Part shown: piece after piece, positions 53,250 to 62,587 of the stretch | Layout: every line of letters starts with the position of its first letter | Position numbering within the stretch: position 1 is the first letter of the stretch | Origin: Woodsholea maritima DSM 17123 | Lineage (GTDB): Bacteria > Pseudomonadota > Alphaproteobacteria > Caulobacterales > Maricaulaceae | Assembly (NCBI RefSeq): GCF_000382325.1 | Contig: NZ_KB908056.1 | Coordinates: 62,001-126,000, forward strand | Length of the DNA stretch: 64,000 nucleotides | Direction: 5' to 3' | Made by a program: the position numbers and the translations under genes | Notes under the pieces: generated by a model | Databases searched by the model: none | Seen by the model: the letters and a program-made list of their open reading frames with translations, nothing else | What the model was told of the DNA's origin: nothing

Positions 53250-53977
53250 TCACCATCCGTTTTGAAGACTTGGCGCTAGAAACTGGCCAGCGCGTCCTTG
53301 ATCTGGGCTGTGGGCGCGGGCGTCATATGCATGGGCTCTACTGGCAAGAGGTGGGCCTTGATTGTGTCGGACTGGATTTAAGCTGGGACGATTGTCAGGG
53401 GGCCATTGAAGGCTTCTTCCAACTGCCCCCGCCCCAGGGCGCTGCGCCGCGTTCAGCCAGCTTCACGACCGGCGATGCCGCGCGCCTTCCCTTCCCCGAT
53501 CACAGTTTTGACCGCATTATCTGTTCTGAAGTGTTAGAGCATTTACCCGATGTCGATGCAGCCCTGGCTGAGATCAACCGGATTTTAAAACCCGGCGGGC
53601 GCCTGGCGATTTCCGTGCCGCGCTGGTGGCCGGAAAAACTGTGCTGGATGCTGTCGGACGCCTATCCCAAGACACCGGGCGGGCATGTGCGGATCTTCCA
53701 TACCGGTGCGCTAAAACGCCAGGTCGAAGCCTCCGGTCTGCGCGCCTACAAAAAACATGGCGCCCATAGCCTGCACGCGCCCTATTGGTGGCTGCAATGT
53801 GCCTTATGGGACAGCCGCGAGACCAGCCGCCTGGTCGCGCTCTATCGCCGTTTCTTGGAATGGGACATCATCCAGGCGCCCCGTTTGACCCGTACCCTCG
53901 ATCGCCTGCTTAATCCCCTTATGGGAAAAAGCGTCGCGCTGTATTTCACCAAGCCCGACGCGGATGTACCAGGATGA
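53246..53977 (+). CDS. Class I SAM methyltransferase in GT4 operon
   Basis: 243 residues. SAM motif I QRVLDLGCGRGRHMHGL, GLDLSWDDCQ (motif II), FPDHSFDRIICSEVLEHLPD, and RILKPGGRLAISVPRWWPEK, in the UbiE/Coq5-like order. The C-terminal part (HVRIFHTGALKRQVEASGLR) may bind an isoprenoid or lipid-like substrate. Starts four bases inside the GT4 gene and ends four bases inside the next, hence tightly coupled. Could methylate a quinone-like, lipid or glycolipid product. Confidence 0.82.
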   Translation: MITIRFEDLALETGQRVLDLGCGRGRHMHGLYWQEVGLDCVGLDLSWDDCQGAIEGFFQLPPPQGAAPRSASFTTGDAARLPFPDHSFDRIICSEVLEHLPDVDAALAEINRILKPGGRLAISVPRWWPEKLCWMLSDAYPKTPGGHVRIFHTGALKRQVEASGLRAYKKHGAHSLHAPYWWLQCALWDSRETSRLVALYRRFLEWDIIQAPRLTRTLDRLLNPLMGKSVALYFTKPDADVPG

Positions 53978-55080
53978 GCCGCGAACGCCCCGCCAGCGCA
54001 CATTTCGATCTGGAGGCCTGCGCGGATTGGATCGAAACGCTGCAAGGTAAAGACGGCTCTATTCCTTGGATCGAGCGTGGCATCTGGGATGCCTGGAACC
54101 ATGGCGAGAGCGTCATGGCGCTGGCCATTGCCGGGCGAAAAGATGCCGCCCATCGCGGGCTGGAGGCTTTAGCGGCGCGTCAGAACGAAGACGGCTCCTG
54201 GTCGTGTGAACTGGGCGCAGGCGTGCCCATGGATGCCGCGAATGAGCGCTTGGCCCCGCCCCAAAACCTTCCCACTGTGCGCGACACCAATTTTGCCGGG
54301 TATGTCGCGGTGGTGGTCCTGCGCACCGCCTTGGCGCTTGATGCGCCGCGCGTACTCACCCAATATCGGTCTATGGTCGAGCGCGCGCTTGATTTCGTAC
54401 TCGCCCAACAAAGCCCGCACGGCGACATCGTCTGGAAGGCTTTGGACGCGGGGGAAGACTTCAGCAAAGTGGACTCAGTGCGCGCTGGGAATTGTTCGCT
54501 TTATAAAAGCCTGGAATGCGGCCTTCGTCTGATGGATGCGCTGGGCGAGGATCGCGCGGACTGGCGTGAAGCGCGCTTGCGTTTGGGGGATGCCCTGACC
54601 CGCAAGCCACACCGCTTTGACCGCTTCGCTACCCAACGCGCGCGCTATGCCATGGACTGGTATTATCCCATCCTCTCGGGTGTCCTCTTGGGCAAAGGCG
54701 CGAAGGCGCATCTGGATCAGCACTGGGACACCTATGTGGTGGCCGATCTCGGCTGTCGCTGCGTCAGTGATCAGCCCTGGGTGACGGCGGCAGAAACTGC
54801 AGAACTGGCGCTGGCCTGTCTAAGTCTGGGCGAGCGCGAGACCGCGCGCACCCTGATCCAGGATCTCGCCCCGATGATCGCCCCAGATGGGGGCTATTGG
54901 ATGGGCTGGCAGTTTGAGATGGGCGTCATATGGCCGCGCGAACGCCCCAGCTGGACCGCCGCCGCATTGATCCTTGCCATGGATGCACTGGACGAGCTTA
55001 GCCCCGGCCATGATCTATTGATCCGCCATGCAGGCCCGTGCGCCGAATTTACACCCGGCGCAGAAATTCGAGCGTATTGA
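53974..55080 (+). CDS. Alpha/alpha-toroid protein, prenyltransferase/squalene-cyclase-like
   Basis: 368 residues. Repeated QW-like units indicate an (alpha/alpha)6 barrel: ETLQGKDGSIPWIERG, ARQNEDGSWSCELGAG, LAQQSPHGDIVWKALD, MIAPDGGYWMGWQFE. No DDxD or DxDD motif is evident, so normal terpene-cyclase chemistry is doubtful. Related toroids bind prenyl or polysaccharide chains. Translationally coupled to the methyltransferase. Its 3' end overlaps the convergent methyltransferase gene by 32 bases. I cannot assign an activity. Confidence 0.7.
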   Translation: MSRERPASAHFDLEACADWIETLQGKDGSIPWIERGIWDAWNHGESVMALAIAGRKDAAHRGLEALAARQNEDGSWSCELGAGVPMDAANERLAPPQNLPTVRDTNFAGYVAVVVLRTALALDAPRVLTQYRSMVERALDFVLAQQSPHGDIVWKALDAGEDFSKVDSVRAGNCSLYKSLECGLRLMDALGEDRADWREARLRLGDALTRKPHRFDRFATQRARYAMDWYYPILSGVLLGKGAKAHLDQHWDTYVVADLGCRCVSDQPWVTAAETAELALACLSLGERETARTLIQDLAPMIAPDGGYWMGWQFEMGVIWPRERPSWTAAALILAMDALDELSPGHDLLIRHAGPCAEFTPGAEIRAY

Positions 55081-55660
55081 CCCGTTCAATCGTCTCAAAA
55101 AGGCCCGAGGCCACAGCCAGCTTCCAGATTTCATAAGGCGGGCGACCGCCATCTTTAGGGTCTGGAAACACATCATGAATGGCCAGAACCCCGCCCGGCA
55201 CGACATGCCCAGCCCAGGCGCGATAATCGCCCAGCGCCGTCGCCATCGCATGGCCACCATCAATGAAAAGCAGACTTAACGGCGTTTGCCAGACCCGCCC
55301 GATGGGCTCAGATGGCCCGACGAGGGCCACAACCGTGTGATCAAGACCCGCATCATGGAGGGTTCGCCGGAAGGCCCCCAGCGTGTCCACACGGCCAATG
55401 TCCCCATCATAAAGCGCAGGATCGTGATAGCCTTCACCCAATTGATGTTCTTCAGACCCGCGATGATGGTCGAGCGCAAACACCATTCGGCCCTCATCAC
55501 GTGCGGCTTGACCGAGATAGACGCTGGAGCGCCCGCACCAACTGCCAATCTCCAACACCGGGCCGGGCACATTCAAGGCGCGGACATGGCGCGCCAAAGC
55601 CTCGCCCTCATCCACGGCCAAAAAGCCCTTTACACTTTGGGGATCAAATGCGTTTGACAT
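55049..55660 (-). CDS. CmcI-like class I SAM methyltransferase
   Basis: 203 residues from ATG 55660. Motif I LEIGSWCGRSSVYLGQ, FALDHHRGSEEHQLGEGYHD, SLLFIDGGHAMATALGDYRA (metal/substrate region) and GGVLAIHDVFPDPKDGG. This resembles the small CmcI/cephalosporin-hydroxylase-like methyltransferases that act on small molecules with metal help. Encoded opposite to the toroid gene with overlapping ends, and directly downstream of a lipoprotein gene on the same strand. Grouping with the GT4 cluster is likely but not certain. Confidence 0.78.
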   Translation of the reverse strand: MSNAFDPQSVKGFLAVDEGEALARHVRALNVPGPVLEIGSWCGRSSVYLGQAARDEGRMVFALDHHRGSEEHQLGEGYHDPALYDGDIGRVDTLGAFRRTLHDAGLDHTVVALVGPSEPIGRVWQTPLSLLFIDGGHAMATALGDYRAWAGHVVPGGVLAIHDVFPDPKDGGRPPYEIWKLAVASGLFETIERVNTLEFLRRV

Positions 55661-55669
55661 CAAAGTCAA

Positions 55670-56332
55670 TCAGCCGATTGCGCCATGGATCAAAGACCAG
55701 CGCTTGCCCGCCAAACGATCTAAAGCGGTGCTCAGCTCGCTCTCAACGCTATTGAGCGCGGCCAGCTTGGCCGTCAAATCTTCACGATCATCGGTTTCTA
55801 ACAGCGCAAAGGCCTCGCGGAAGGTGACTTGAACCCGGCGCAGATGACTGATCGCGCGCTCGGTTACATCCACATCATCGCCTAAAACATGCGGATCATT
55901 CGTGCCAGGCTGCTCGGCGGCCTGCTCTACGGCCTGCGCCAAACGCTGAGAGAGATCCAGCGCATTATCAAGATCCCGGCTGAAGCGAGAACGCACGCTT
56001 TCCTGGGCGCTCACAGTGCTTTCTAGATGCACGAGATAGGTTTCACCCGCACTTTGCGTCGGCGTTTCATCACCACGACCCACATCCGAGCCCCCCAATA
56101 GGCGCGAGAAAATCTGCCGGGTCTGATCCTGGCGAACCTCAACAACCCATTGATTAAACTGCGCTGTACTGATGAAACGATTAGCCGCTACGCGTACAGC
56201 GCGTGCGGTATAATCACTCTCACTCGTAAACGCCGACGTCATATCCAATGGCGCACTGGCACAAGCCCCCATGCACGACGCCAAAACCAACACGAGCCCG
56301 AGACGCAGTGTTGAAAAGGACACTTTGATCAT
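55670..56332 (-). CDS. Uncharacterised lipoprotein
   Basis: 220 residues from ATG 56332. Lipoprotein signal with lipobox MGAC (Cys about residue 23). The mature part is helical and polar, e.g. NRFISTAQFNQWVVEVRQDQ, ESVRSRFSRDLDNALDLSQR and LNSVESELSTALDRLAGKRW. No family recognised. Nine bases upstream of the methyltransferase start, so they are probably co-transcribed. An outer-membrane-associated role is all that can be said. Confidence 0.6.
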   Translation of the reverse strand: MIKVSFSTLRLGLVLVLASCMGACASAPLDMTSAFTSESDYTARAVRVAANRFISTAQFNQWVVEVRQDQTRQIFSRLLGGSDVGRGDETPTQSAGETYLVHLESTVSAQESVRSRFSRDLDNALDLSQRLAQAVEQAAEQPGTNDPHVLGDDVDVTERAISHLRRVQVTFREAFALLETDDREDLTAKLAALNSVESELSTALDRLAGKRWSLIHGAIG

Positions 56333-56445
56333 GTGTTCCAAAACCCTAAATCGACGCTACGCGCCGCGCTTCCCCCGCACCATAAAACAGCATAGTGTAA
56401 CGATGAATAAAGCACCAATCTCATCTGAAGCGTCTTTTTTTCACC

Positions 56446-57417
56446 ATGGACACTCATCGCCGCGCCCATCGCCAATCGCTCTACCGCCCGATTGACCCTT
56501 ACACAACGGGGATGTTGGATGTGGGCGATGGCCACATCCTCTATTATGAAGAATGCGGCAGAGCCGATGGCGTTCCCGTTATTGGCCTTCATGGCGGCCC
56601 GGGCGGCGGGGCCAGCCCCGCGATGCGGCGCTTTTTTGACCCGACACGCTATCGCATCATCCTGTTTGATCAACGCGGCTGTGGGCGCTCGCATCCTTAT
56701 TCCTCGCTTCACGCCAATACGACGGCCCATCTCGTCTCGGATATGGAAAAGCTGCGCACCCATCTGGGTGTCGATCGCTGGCTGGTGTTTGGCGGATCCT
56801 GGGGCGTGACGCTTGCCTTATCCTATGCGCGTCAACATGCCGATCATGTTCTGGCCATGGTGCTGCGCGGGATCTTTCTGTGCACGCAAAAAGAACTCAA
56901 TTGGTTCTACCGCGATGGGGCCAATATCCTCTTCCCCGATGCCTGGGCCAACTTTGTTGAGCCGTTGAGTGTCCAAGAGCGCGAAGATGTTCTAGGCTCT
57001 TATTATGCGCGCATGCAGGTCGATAATGTCGATGCGCGCCGGCGCGATGTCTTGGCCTGGGCGGCTTGGGAAAGCGCGCTGATTTCCATGTCCGCGCGCC
57101 TGGACGGTCCAGCCCCTGATCCCTATCGCGCCGATGCCCTATCCAGAATTGAAACCCATTACTTCGCCCATCGCGGCTTTCTAGAGCAGGATGGCGCGTT
57201 GCTAGACGCCGCCAAGAGCTTCACCCACCTGCCCGCCACCCTGGTGCAAGGGCGCTATGACATGGTGACACCGGTGCGCGCAGCTTGGGAGCTCGCCAAA
57301 GCCTGGCCCAATGCCCATTTGGATATTGTTCCTGATGCGGGTCACGCAGCGGGCGAACCCGGCATTATTGATGCCCTGGTGCGCGCCACCGATGCCTATG
57401 CCCGCCGCTTTGGCTAA
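56446..57417 (+). CDS. pip: Prolyl aminopeptidase (proline iminopeptidase)
   Basis: 323 residues, alpha/beta-hydrolase fold. Releases N-terminal proline from peptides in the cytoplasm. Diagnostic: RQSLYRPIDPYTTGMLDVGD start, oxyanion loop HGGPGGG, FDQRGCGRSHP, nucleophile elbow GGSWGVTLAL (Ser), catalytic Asp in VQGRYDMVTP and His in DAGHAAGEPG. Complete and of normal length. Ends at a strong bidirectional terminator. Confidence 0.95.
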   Translation: MDTHRRAHRQSLYRPIDPYTTGMLDVGDGHILYYEECGRADGVPVIGLHGGPGGGASPAMRRFFDPTRYRIILFDQRGCGRSHPYSSLHANTTAHLVSDMEKLRTHLGVDRWLVFGGSWGVTLALSYARQHADHVLAMVLRGIFLCTQKELNWFYRDGANILFPDAWANFVEPLSVQEREDVLGSYYARMQVDNVDARRRDVLAWAAWESALISMSARLDGPAPDPYRADALSRIETHYFAHRGFLEQDGALLDAAKSFTHLPATLVQGRYDMVTPVRAAWELAKAWPNAHLDIVPDAGHAAGEPGIIDALVRATDAYARRFG

Positions 57418-57439
57418 ACCTCAATTGCCCGCCCCATAA

Positions 57440-57474
57440 AAAACCCCGCCTCGATTGAGGCGGGGTTTTATTTT
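57440..57474. terminator. Bidirectional terminator between pip and NSS transporter
   Basis: Thirteen-base stem AAAACCCCGCCTC-GATT-GAGGCGGGGTTTT followed by ATTTT on the plus strand and A-tract (T on minus). Confidence 0.92.
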
Positions 57475-57490
57475 GGGCTGTCATTTCGAC

Positions 57491-58885
57491 TTAGTCGGTG
57501 GCTAATTGCTCCCCACCGCCGAAGATCATATCGCTGAGCCCCCAGCCGAAGGTCGCATCAAGACCCAGTACGATAATGATGCTGACCGCAATCGGCGCTG
57601 GATAGCGAATGGTGAAGCGCCAGAAGGCAAACATCGCGTTGGACGCCTGAGGCAGTTCCTTACGCATGATTTCCTTAGAGACGATCCACCCGGCAAAGAC
57701 CGCGATCAACAGACCGGCAATCGGCAAGGCCAAAGAGCCGGAGATGAAGTCGAGGAAGTTGCTGAACTCACCCGAGAAGGCTGCGCCCACACCCAAGAGC
57801 CATACCAAAGTCCCGAAAATCAGGGTCGAGGTGACTTTGCCCAGATCGGTATGCTCTTCTGACCAAGAAATCACAGTCTGCAACAGTGAAATCGATGAGG
57901 TCAAAGCGGCAAAGAAGGCCAGAATGAAGAAGATCGCCCCAAAGACATTGCCGCCCGGCATTTGCGCAAAAGCGGTTGGCAGCGCTTCAAAGAACAGGCT
58001 TGGGCCTGCATTGGGTTCCAGCTCAGGGAAGGCAAACACGATCGGGAAGATCGCCAACCCGGCAATGATCGCCACGAAAGTGTCAGAGCCCACGATGGTC
58101 ACGCTGGATGAGGCAATATTGTCCTCTTTCTTCAAGAAACCACCATAGGTGATCATGATCGCAGAACCCAGGCTAAGCGAGAAGAAAGCCTGGCCCAGGG
58201 CCTGAAGCACAATATTGGGGTTTTCGATGATTTTGCCGAAATCAGGACGGAAGAGGTAATGCACCGCCGCGCCCATATCACCTTGGACAAAGGCATAACC
58301 GACCATGCCCAACAGCATAATGAAGAAGAGCGGCATCAAAATGATCGCAGCCTTTTCAATCCCCCCGGATATGCCGCGCATCACGATCAACATCGTCGCA
58401 ATCATGAAGCCTGTGTGGAACATGATGACGGTTGATTTATCTGCCGTGAAGGTTTGGAACGCATCGCGCACTTCGCTGGCATTCAGCCCTGCAAACGCCC
58501 CTGTGCCCATTTTGTAGATGTATGAGATGACCCAACCGGCAACGACCGAATAGGTCACCAGGATCAAGAAGGCCCCGATCATCCCGACCCAGCCGGTGAT
58601 CGACCATAAAGGCGAAGCGCCCGCATCTTGAGCCATTTTGCGCGTTGAACCAACCGCTGACAGGCGCGCATGGCGACCCACAGACAATTCGGCGATCATG
58701 ATCGGGAAACCGACCAGAACCACACACAACAGATAAACGATAACAAAGGCAGCGCCGCCATTTTCACCGGTCATATAGGGGAAACGCCACAGATTTCCCA
58801 AACCCACCGATGAGCCGACTGCGGCCATAATAAATGCAAATCGGGACGACCATTGGCCGGCCCCGCCAGATGACGCAAGCGCCAT
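57491..58885 (-). CDS. Sodium-dependent transporter of the NSS (SNF) family
   Basis: 464 residues, about 11-12 membrane helices. The NSS signature is at the N-terminus: FAFIMAAVGSSVGLGNLWRF followed by PYMTGENGGAAFV. Later AFFSLSLGSAIMITYGGFLK contributes to the Na/substrate site. Bacterial relatives (LeuT, MhsT, TnaT) take up amino acids with sodium, which would fit a marine or saline habitat. Substrate unknown. Monocistronic. Confidence 0.92.
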   Translation of the reverse strand: MALASSGGAGQWSSRFAFIMAAVGSSVGLGNLWRFPYMTGENGGAAFVIVYLLCVVLVGFPIMIAELSVGRHARLSAVGSTRKMAQDAGASPLWSITGWVGMIGAFLILVTYSVVAGWVISYIYKMGTGAFAGLNASEVRDAFQTFTADKSTVIMFHTGFMIATMLIVMRGISGGIEKAAIILMPLFFIMLLGMVGYAFVQGDMGAAVHYLFRPDFGKIIENPNIVLQALGQAFFSLSLGSAIMITYGGFLKKEDNIASSSVTIVGSDTFVAIIAGLAIFPIVFAFPELEPNAGPSLFFEALPTAFAQMPGGNVFGAIFFILAFFAALTSSISLLQTVISWSEEHTDLGKVTSTLIFGTLVWLLGVGAAFSGEFSNFLDFISGSLALPIAGLLIAVFAGWIVSKEIMRKELPQASNAMFAFWRFTIRYPAPIAVSIIIVLGLDATFGWGLSDMIFGGGEQLATD

Positions 58886-59034
58886 GTTACTCCTCCCCTA
58901 CTCGCGCGGGATCCGCTTTAGCTTTGCTGCTCGCGGGCCCTTTACGCCATCAACGCACCTTATTCAGGCACAGTTGGCCGCGAGCCTTCCCCATCTTCAC
59001 CTCGCGGTCAAGCTTTTAGGGATGCTGCAGCGCG

Positions 59035-60180
59035 TCAACCGAGAAGGCCAGCTCCTTTTGGTGGCTCTGCGGCGCGGTGAATATGGGCCCCCATAATCAG
59101 GCCCAGCCCCGCCAGAATGGTCAACATCACGGTACCGCCATAGGAAATCATGGGCAAAGGTACACCCACGACAGGCGCCATACCGCTGACCATCGCCACA
59201 TTAATGAAGATATAAAGCGCAAACGTCGTGGTAATCCCCATCACCATCAAGCGCAGGAAGGTCGATTTGCACGAAGCCGCAATCGAGAGGCAATTGGCCA
59301 GCAAGAGCGCATAAAGCGCCAGCACGCATATCCCGCCCACAAGACCAAATTCTTCGCCCAACATGGTGAAAATAAAGTCAGTTTGCATCTCTGGCAGGAA
59401 GCGCAATTGCGCCTGAGTGCCTTGCATATAGCCCTTACCGGTCAAGCCCCCCGAGCCCAAGGCGATCTTGGATTGCAAGATGTGATAGCCCGCGCCAAGG
59501 GGATCATTTTCCGGATTGAGGAAGGTGAAAATCCGCGCACGTTGGTAATCTTTCAGGCCATATTTTAAAAAGATTGGCGCGGCGATTGAGCCCAGAACCA
59601 GCACCCCCCAAATGATGCGCCAGCTCAAGCCTGACATAAAGACAATCGCGGCCCCCGTCGCCCCCAATAATAACGCCGTTCCCAAATCGGGTTGCTTTAA
59701 AATCAGCAACATAGGAAGAGTAATCATAGCAGCAGGCGCTAAAAGCCCACCCAGCGAGGAGACTTTTTCCGCGGGCAAGTCATGATAATATCGCGCCAAG
59801 GCCAGAACGAGGGCGACCTTCATAATTTCAGAGGGCTGCATCCGGATCGGACCAATATCAATCCAGCGCTGCGCGCCCATAATCGTCAAACCGAAGAGCT
59901 CTACCCCGACCAGCAGCACCAAGGCGCCCAGATAGCTGGGATAGGCTATACCCATCCAAAAGCGCGGCGGGAATAATGCGATGACCAGCATCATCACGAC
60001 CCCAACCATAAAGCGCGAGCCATGACGAATGGCCCAGGGGCTCCAATCACCACCCGCCACCGAATACAACATACCAACGCCAATCGACCCGATCAGCAGA
60101 ACCAATAAGACAAAGGCCCAGTTGACCTCGAATAATTTCGAACGCAGCGAACGTGGCACAGACTGATTAAAAACCGCCAT
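59035..60180 (-). CDS. rodA: Peptidoglycan glycosyltransferase RodA (MrdB)
   Basis: SEDS-family polymerase of the elongasome. 381 residues, ten helices. GSGGLTGKGYMQGTQAQLRF followed by LPEMQTDFIFTMLGEEFG is the SEDS catalytic region including the conserved Asp; later MVSGMAPVVGVPLPMISYGG is the C-terminal signature. Its ATG overlaps the mrdA stop (TGATG), so the two partners are made together. Last gene of the mreB-mreC-mreD-mrdA-rodA operon. Confidence 0.95.
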   Translation of the reverse strand: MAVFNQSVPRSLRSKLFEVNWAFVLLVLLIGSIGVGMLYSVAGGDWSPWAIRHGSRFMVGVVMMLVIALFPPRFWMGIAYPSYLGALVLLVGVELFGLTIMGAQRWIDIGPIRMQPSEIMKVALVLALARYYHDLPAEKVSSLGGLLAPAAMITLPMLLILKQPDLGTALLLGATGAAIVFMSGLSWRIIWGVLVLGSIAAPIFLKYGLKDYQRARIFTFLNPENDPLGAGYHILQSKIALGSGGLTGKGYMQGTQAQLRFLPEMQTDFIFTMLGEEFGLVGGICVLALYALLLANCLSIAASCKSTFLRLMVMGITTTFALYIFINVAMVSGMAPVVGVPLPMISYGGTVMLTILAGLGLIMGAHIHRAAEPPKGAGLLG

Positions 60181-62048
60181 CAGCTCTCTCCAAGATCTTG
60201 CGCATCGCTGGGTAGCGGTCCGATACGTCCCGCCGGATCGAGTAAGACCAGTTCGCGTAAAATATCGCGCGCAGGACGGGCCGCAGCGCGCGTGCCCCCG
60301 CCGCCATGCTCGATCACGACACTGACCGCATATTGTGGATTGGACGCAGGCGCATAACCGACAAAAATACCATGATCGCGCAACCGCCAGGGTAGATCAT
60401 CCTGGCTGCGAACCCCACGCGCGCGTTCTTCGGCTGTGATTGAATAAACTTGCGAGGTTCCGGTTTTACCGGCCATCTGCACGCCATCAATGCCCAGCCC
60501 TTGCAGGGAATAGTGTGATGTCCCGCCCGGTTCGTGGACAACCGCCACCATCGCTTCATGCACCCGGCGCACATGATCGGGGTTCAGGCCCAAATCTGGC
60601 ACATCCAGACCATCTGGACGGCGCAAAAGGGTTGGCGTGATCGCCTTACCGGTCGCCAAGCGCGCCGTCATCACCGCCAGCTGCAAGGGCGATACTAGCG
60701 TATAGCCCTGCCCGATGCCGGTATTATAGGTATCGCCCGTACTCCACCCTTGATTATAGCGCGCACGCTTCCACTGCTCATTCGGGAAGATGCCGCGCGC
60801 GCGATCCGGGATCGGGATACCGATATCAAACAACTCACCCAAGCCCAGGCGCGTTGCCATATCATGCATGGTTTCAATCCCCATGCGCGCCGCGACTTCG
60901 TAGAAATAAAGGTCACACGAGGTTTTGATGCCATCATGCAAATTGACATGGCCATGACCTTGCCGGCGCCAGCAGTGAAATTCGCGATTGCCCAACCGGG
61001 TTGAGCCCCCGCAGAAGATCCGTTCACTCGGTGTGATCACACCCTTGGCCAGAGCCGCGAGCGCCATCGCGCCCTTGATCGTGGACGCAGGGGAATAAAG
61101 CCCCATTATGGCTTTATTATAAAGCGGGCGGAGATCATTTTCATTAAGCGCGCGGTAGTCTTCGCCCGAAATCCCGGTCACAAACAGATTAGGGTCAAAG
61201 CTGGGGTTAGAGACCAGCGCAATCAGTTCGCCGGTGCGCACATCAATACAGACCGCCGCGCCACTTTCTGCGCCCAAGCGCTCGGTCGCATAGCGTTGGA
61301 TGCGTGCATCAATGGAGAGGTGAATGTTTTGCCCCTGGGTCGCGGCCACCGATTGCTGGGGCAATTCGCGAATAACCCGGCCCGTGGCATTGACCTCAAC
61401 CTTCAGCTGACCGGCACGCCCGCGAAGGGTTTCATCTTGTGAGCCTTCAATGCCGGAGCGGCCAATGCGAAACCCCGGGTGACGCAGCAGCGGATCATCC
61501 CCGGCCACCTCTTCCGGCGCAGATTGCACATAACCCACAATATGGGCGAAAGCCTGCGGCATCGGATACGCACGCAGCTCGCCGACATCCGGCGTAATGC
61601 CGGGAAGATCCGGCAAGAACAGATTGACGCGCGAGAAGGTTTCCCAATCGACATCCTCAGCCACCGTGACCGGGCGAAATCGGGGACTGCGCGAAATATC
61701 GCGTAAAATCCGCTCGCGCCGGTTTTGCGACAGCGGCATGAAATCGGCCAACCGGTTAAGCACGATCGCCGGATCGCCGCTTTGTTCAGGAACGATAAAA
61801 ATGCGATAGCTGTCGCGGTTTTCCGCGATCACTTCACCATTGCGATCAAAAATCGTCCCGCGCGAAGGTGGCTGAAGGGAGAAATTGAACTGGTTATCGT
61901 CAGACAGCAGGCGATAGCGATCCTGCTGCTGGACCTGCAACTGATAAAGGCGCAAGCTCAGCCCGCCAAAGGCCGCAGCCCCCAGCCCGCCCAGCATAAA
62001 GACGCGGCGGTTAAACTGTGCTTGAGCTTCCTGTTTATCGCGGCGCAT
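60180..62048 (-). CDS. mrdA: Penicillin-binding protein 2 (MrdA)
   Basis: Transpeptidase of the elongasome, anchored in the inner membrane. 622 residues. N-terminal anchor (about 14-35), dimerisation domain (FNFSLQPPSRGTIFDRNGEV), and transpeptidase domain with the S-x-x-K motif YSPASTIKGA (Ser about residue 325), S-x-N-type region at SCDLYFYEVAARMG, and K-T-G-T in MAGKTGTSQVYS. The SPASTIK form differs from the usual PPGSTFK but keeps catalytic Ser and Lys. Works with RodA downstream. Confidence 0.95.
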   Translation of the reverse strand: MRRDKQEAQAQFNRRVFMLGGLGAAAFGGLSLRLYQLQVQQQDRYRLLSDDNQFNFSLQPPSRGTIFDRNGEVIAENRDSYRIFIVPEQSGDPAIVLNRLADFMPLSQNRRERILRDISRSPRFRPVTVAEDVDWETFSRVNLFLPDLPGITPDVGELRAYPMPQAFAHIVGYVQSAPEEVAGDDPLLRHPGFRIGRSGIEGSQDETLRGRAGQLKVEVNATGRVIRELPQQSVAATQGQNIHLSIDARIQRYATERLGAESGAAVCIDVRTGELIALVSNPSFDPNLFVTGISGEDYRALNENDLRPLYNKAIMGLYSPASTIKGAMALAALAKGVITPSERIFCGGSTRLGNREFHCWRRQGHGHVNLHDGIKTSCDLYFYEVAARMGIETMHDMATRLGLGELFDIGIPIPDRARGIFPNEQWKRARYNQGWSTGDTYNTGIGQGYTLVSPLQLAVMTARLATGKAITPTLLRRPDGLDVPDLGLNPDHVRRVHEAMVAVVHEPGGTSHYSLQGLGIDGVQMAGKTGTSQVYSITAEERARGVRSQDDLPWRLRDHGIFVGYAPASNPQYAVSVVIEHGGGGTRAAARPARDILRELVLLDPAGRIGPLPSDAQDLGES

Positions 62049-62080
62049 GGCCCAAAATCGTCCCTAAACCAGTAAGGGGT

Positions 62081-62587
62081 TTAAAAAAAGCTCGTGCGTT
62101 CTTTACGCCGAGCAAACACCCAGGCAAAGACCGGAAAGAGGATGATGGTCAAGACACCATCGGTAATCAAGGCCGTTATACCGGTCGGTGCACCGACCGC
62201 AGCCGCACCGGCCAGGGCGGCGACCCCCAAAGCGATCGCGCCTACCAGCAAAAACCGGCCCAACACGGTCATAAATTCAATCCCGCCTTCAATCTGGCGT
62301 GGACGACCTATGGAAAACGCCACCAAATACGCCAGCGCCCACACGCCCATCGGCCCACCCGACAACAAATCCTGGGCCACGCCGGTTAAGAAAATCAACC
62401 AGGGCGGCGTCAAAGTCGGGGTGCGTACACTCCAGATGAAGAGCGTGATCAGCGGCAATAACAAGCTGACATGGGGGCCTGTCGGAATGCGTGATGGCGC
62501 AGCATAGAGAATAAGGCTGATCACCAGGGTCAGTGGGATCAGAATAAAATCCGGCCAGGACGAGCGATCATTGGACTTTTTACGCAT
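62081..62587 (-). CDS. mreD: Rod shape-determining protein MreD
   Basis: 168 residues, five or six hydrophobic segments, as in the family. PDFILIPLTLVISLILYAAP start and PPWLIFLTGVAQDLLSGGPM followed by GVWALAYLVAF (the conserved G-V-x-x-D-x-L-x-G-x-P-x-G pattern) identify MreD. Its start overlaps the mreC stop by one base (TAATG). MreD links MreC and the PBP2/RodA pair in the inner membrane; 32 bases lie between its end and mrdA. Confidence 0.9.
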   Translation of the reverse strand: MRKKSNDRSSWPDFILIPLTLVISLILYAAPSRIPTGPHVSLLLPLITLFIWSVRTPTLTPPWLIFLTGVAQDLLSGGPMGVWALAYLVAFSIGRPRQIEGGIEFMTVLGRFLLVGAIALGVAALAGAAAVGAPTGITALITDGVLTIILFPVFAWVFARRKERTSFF

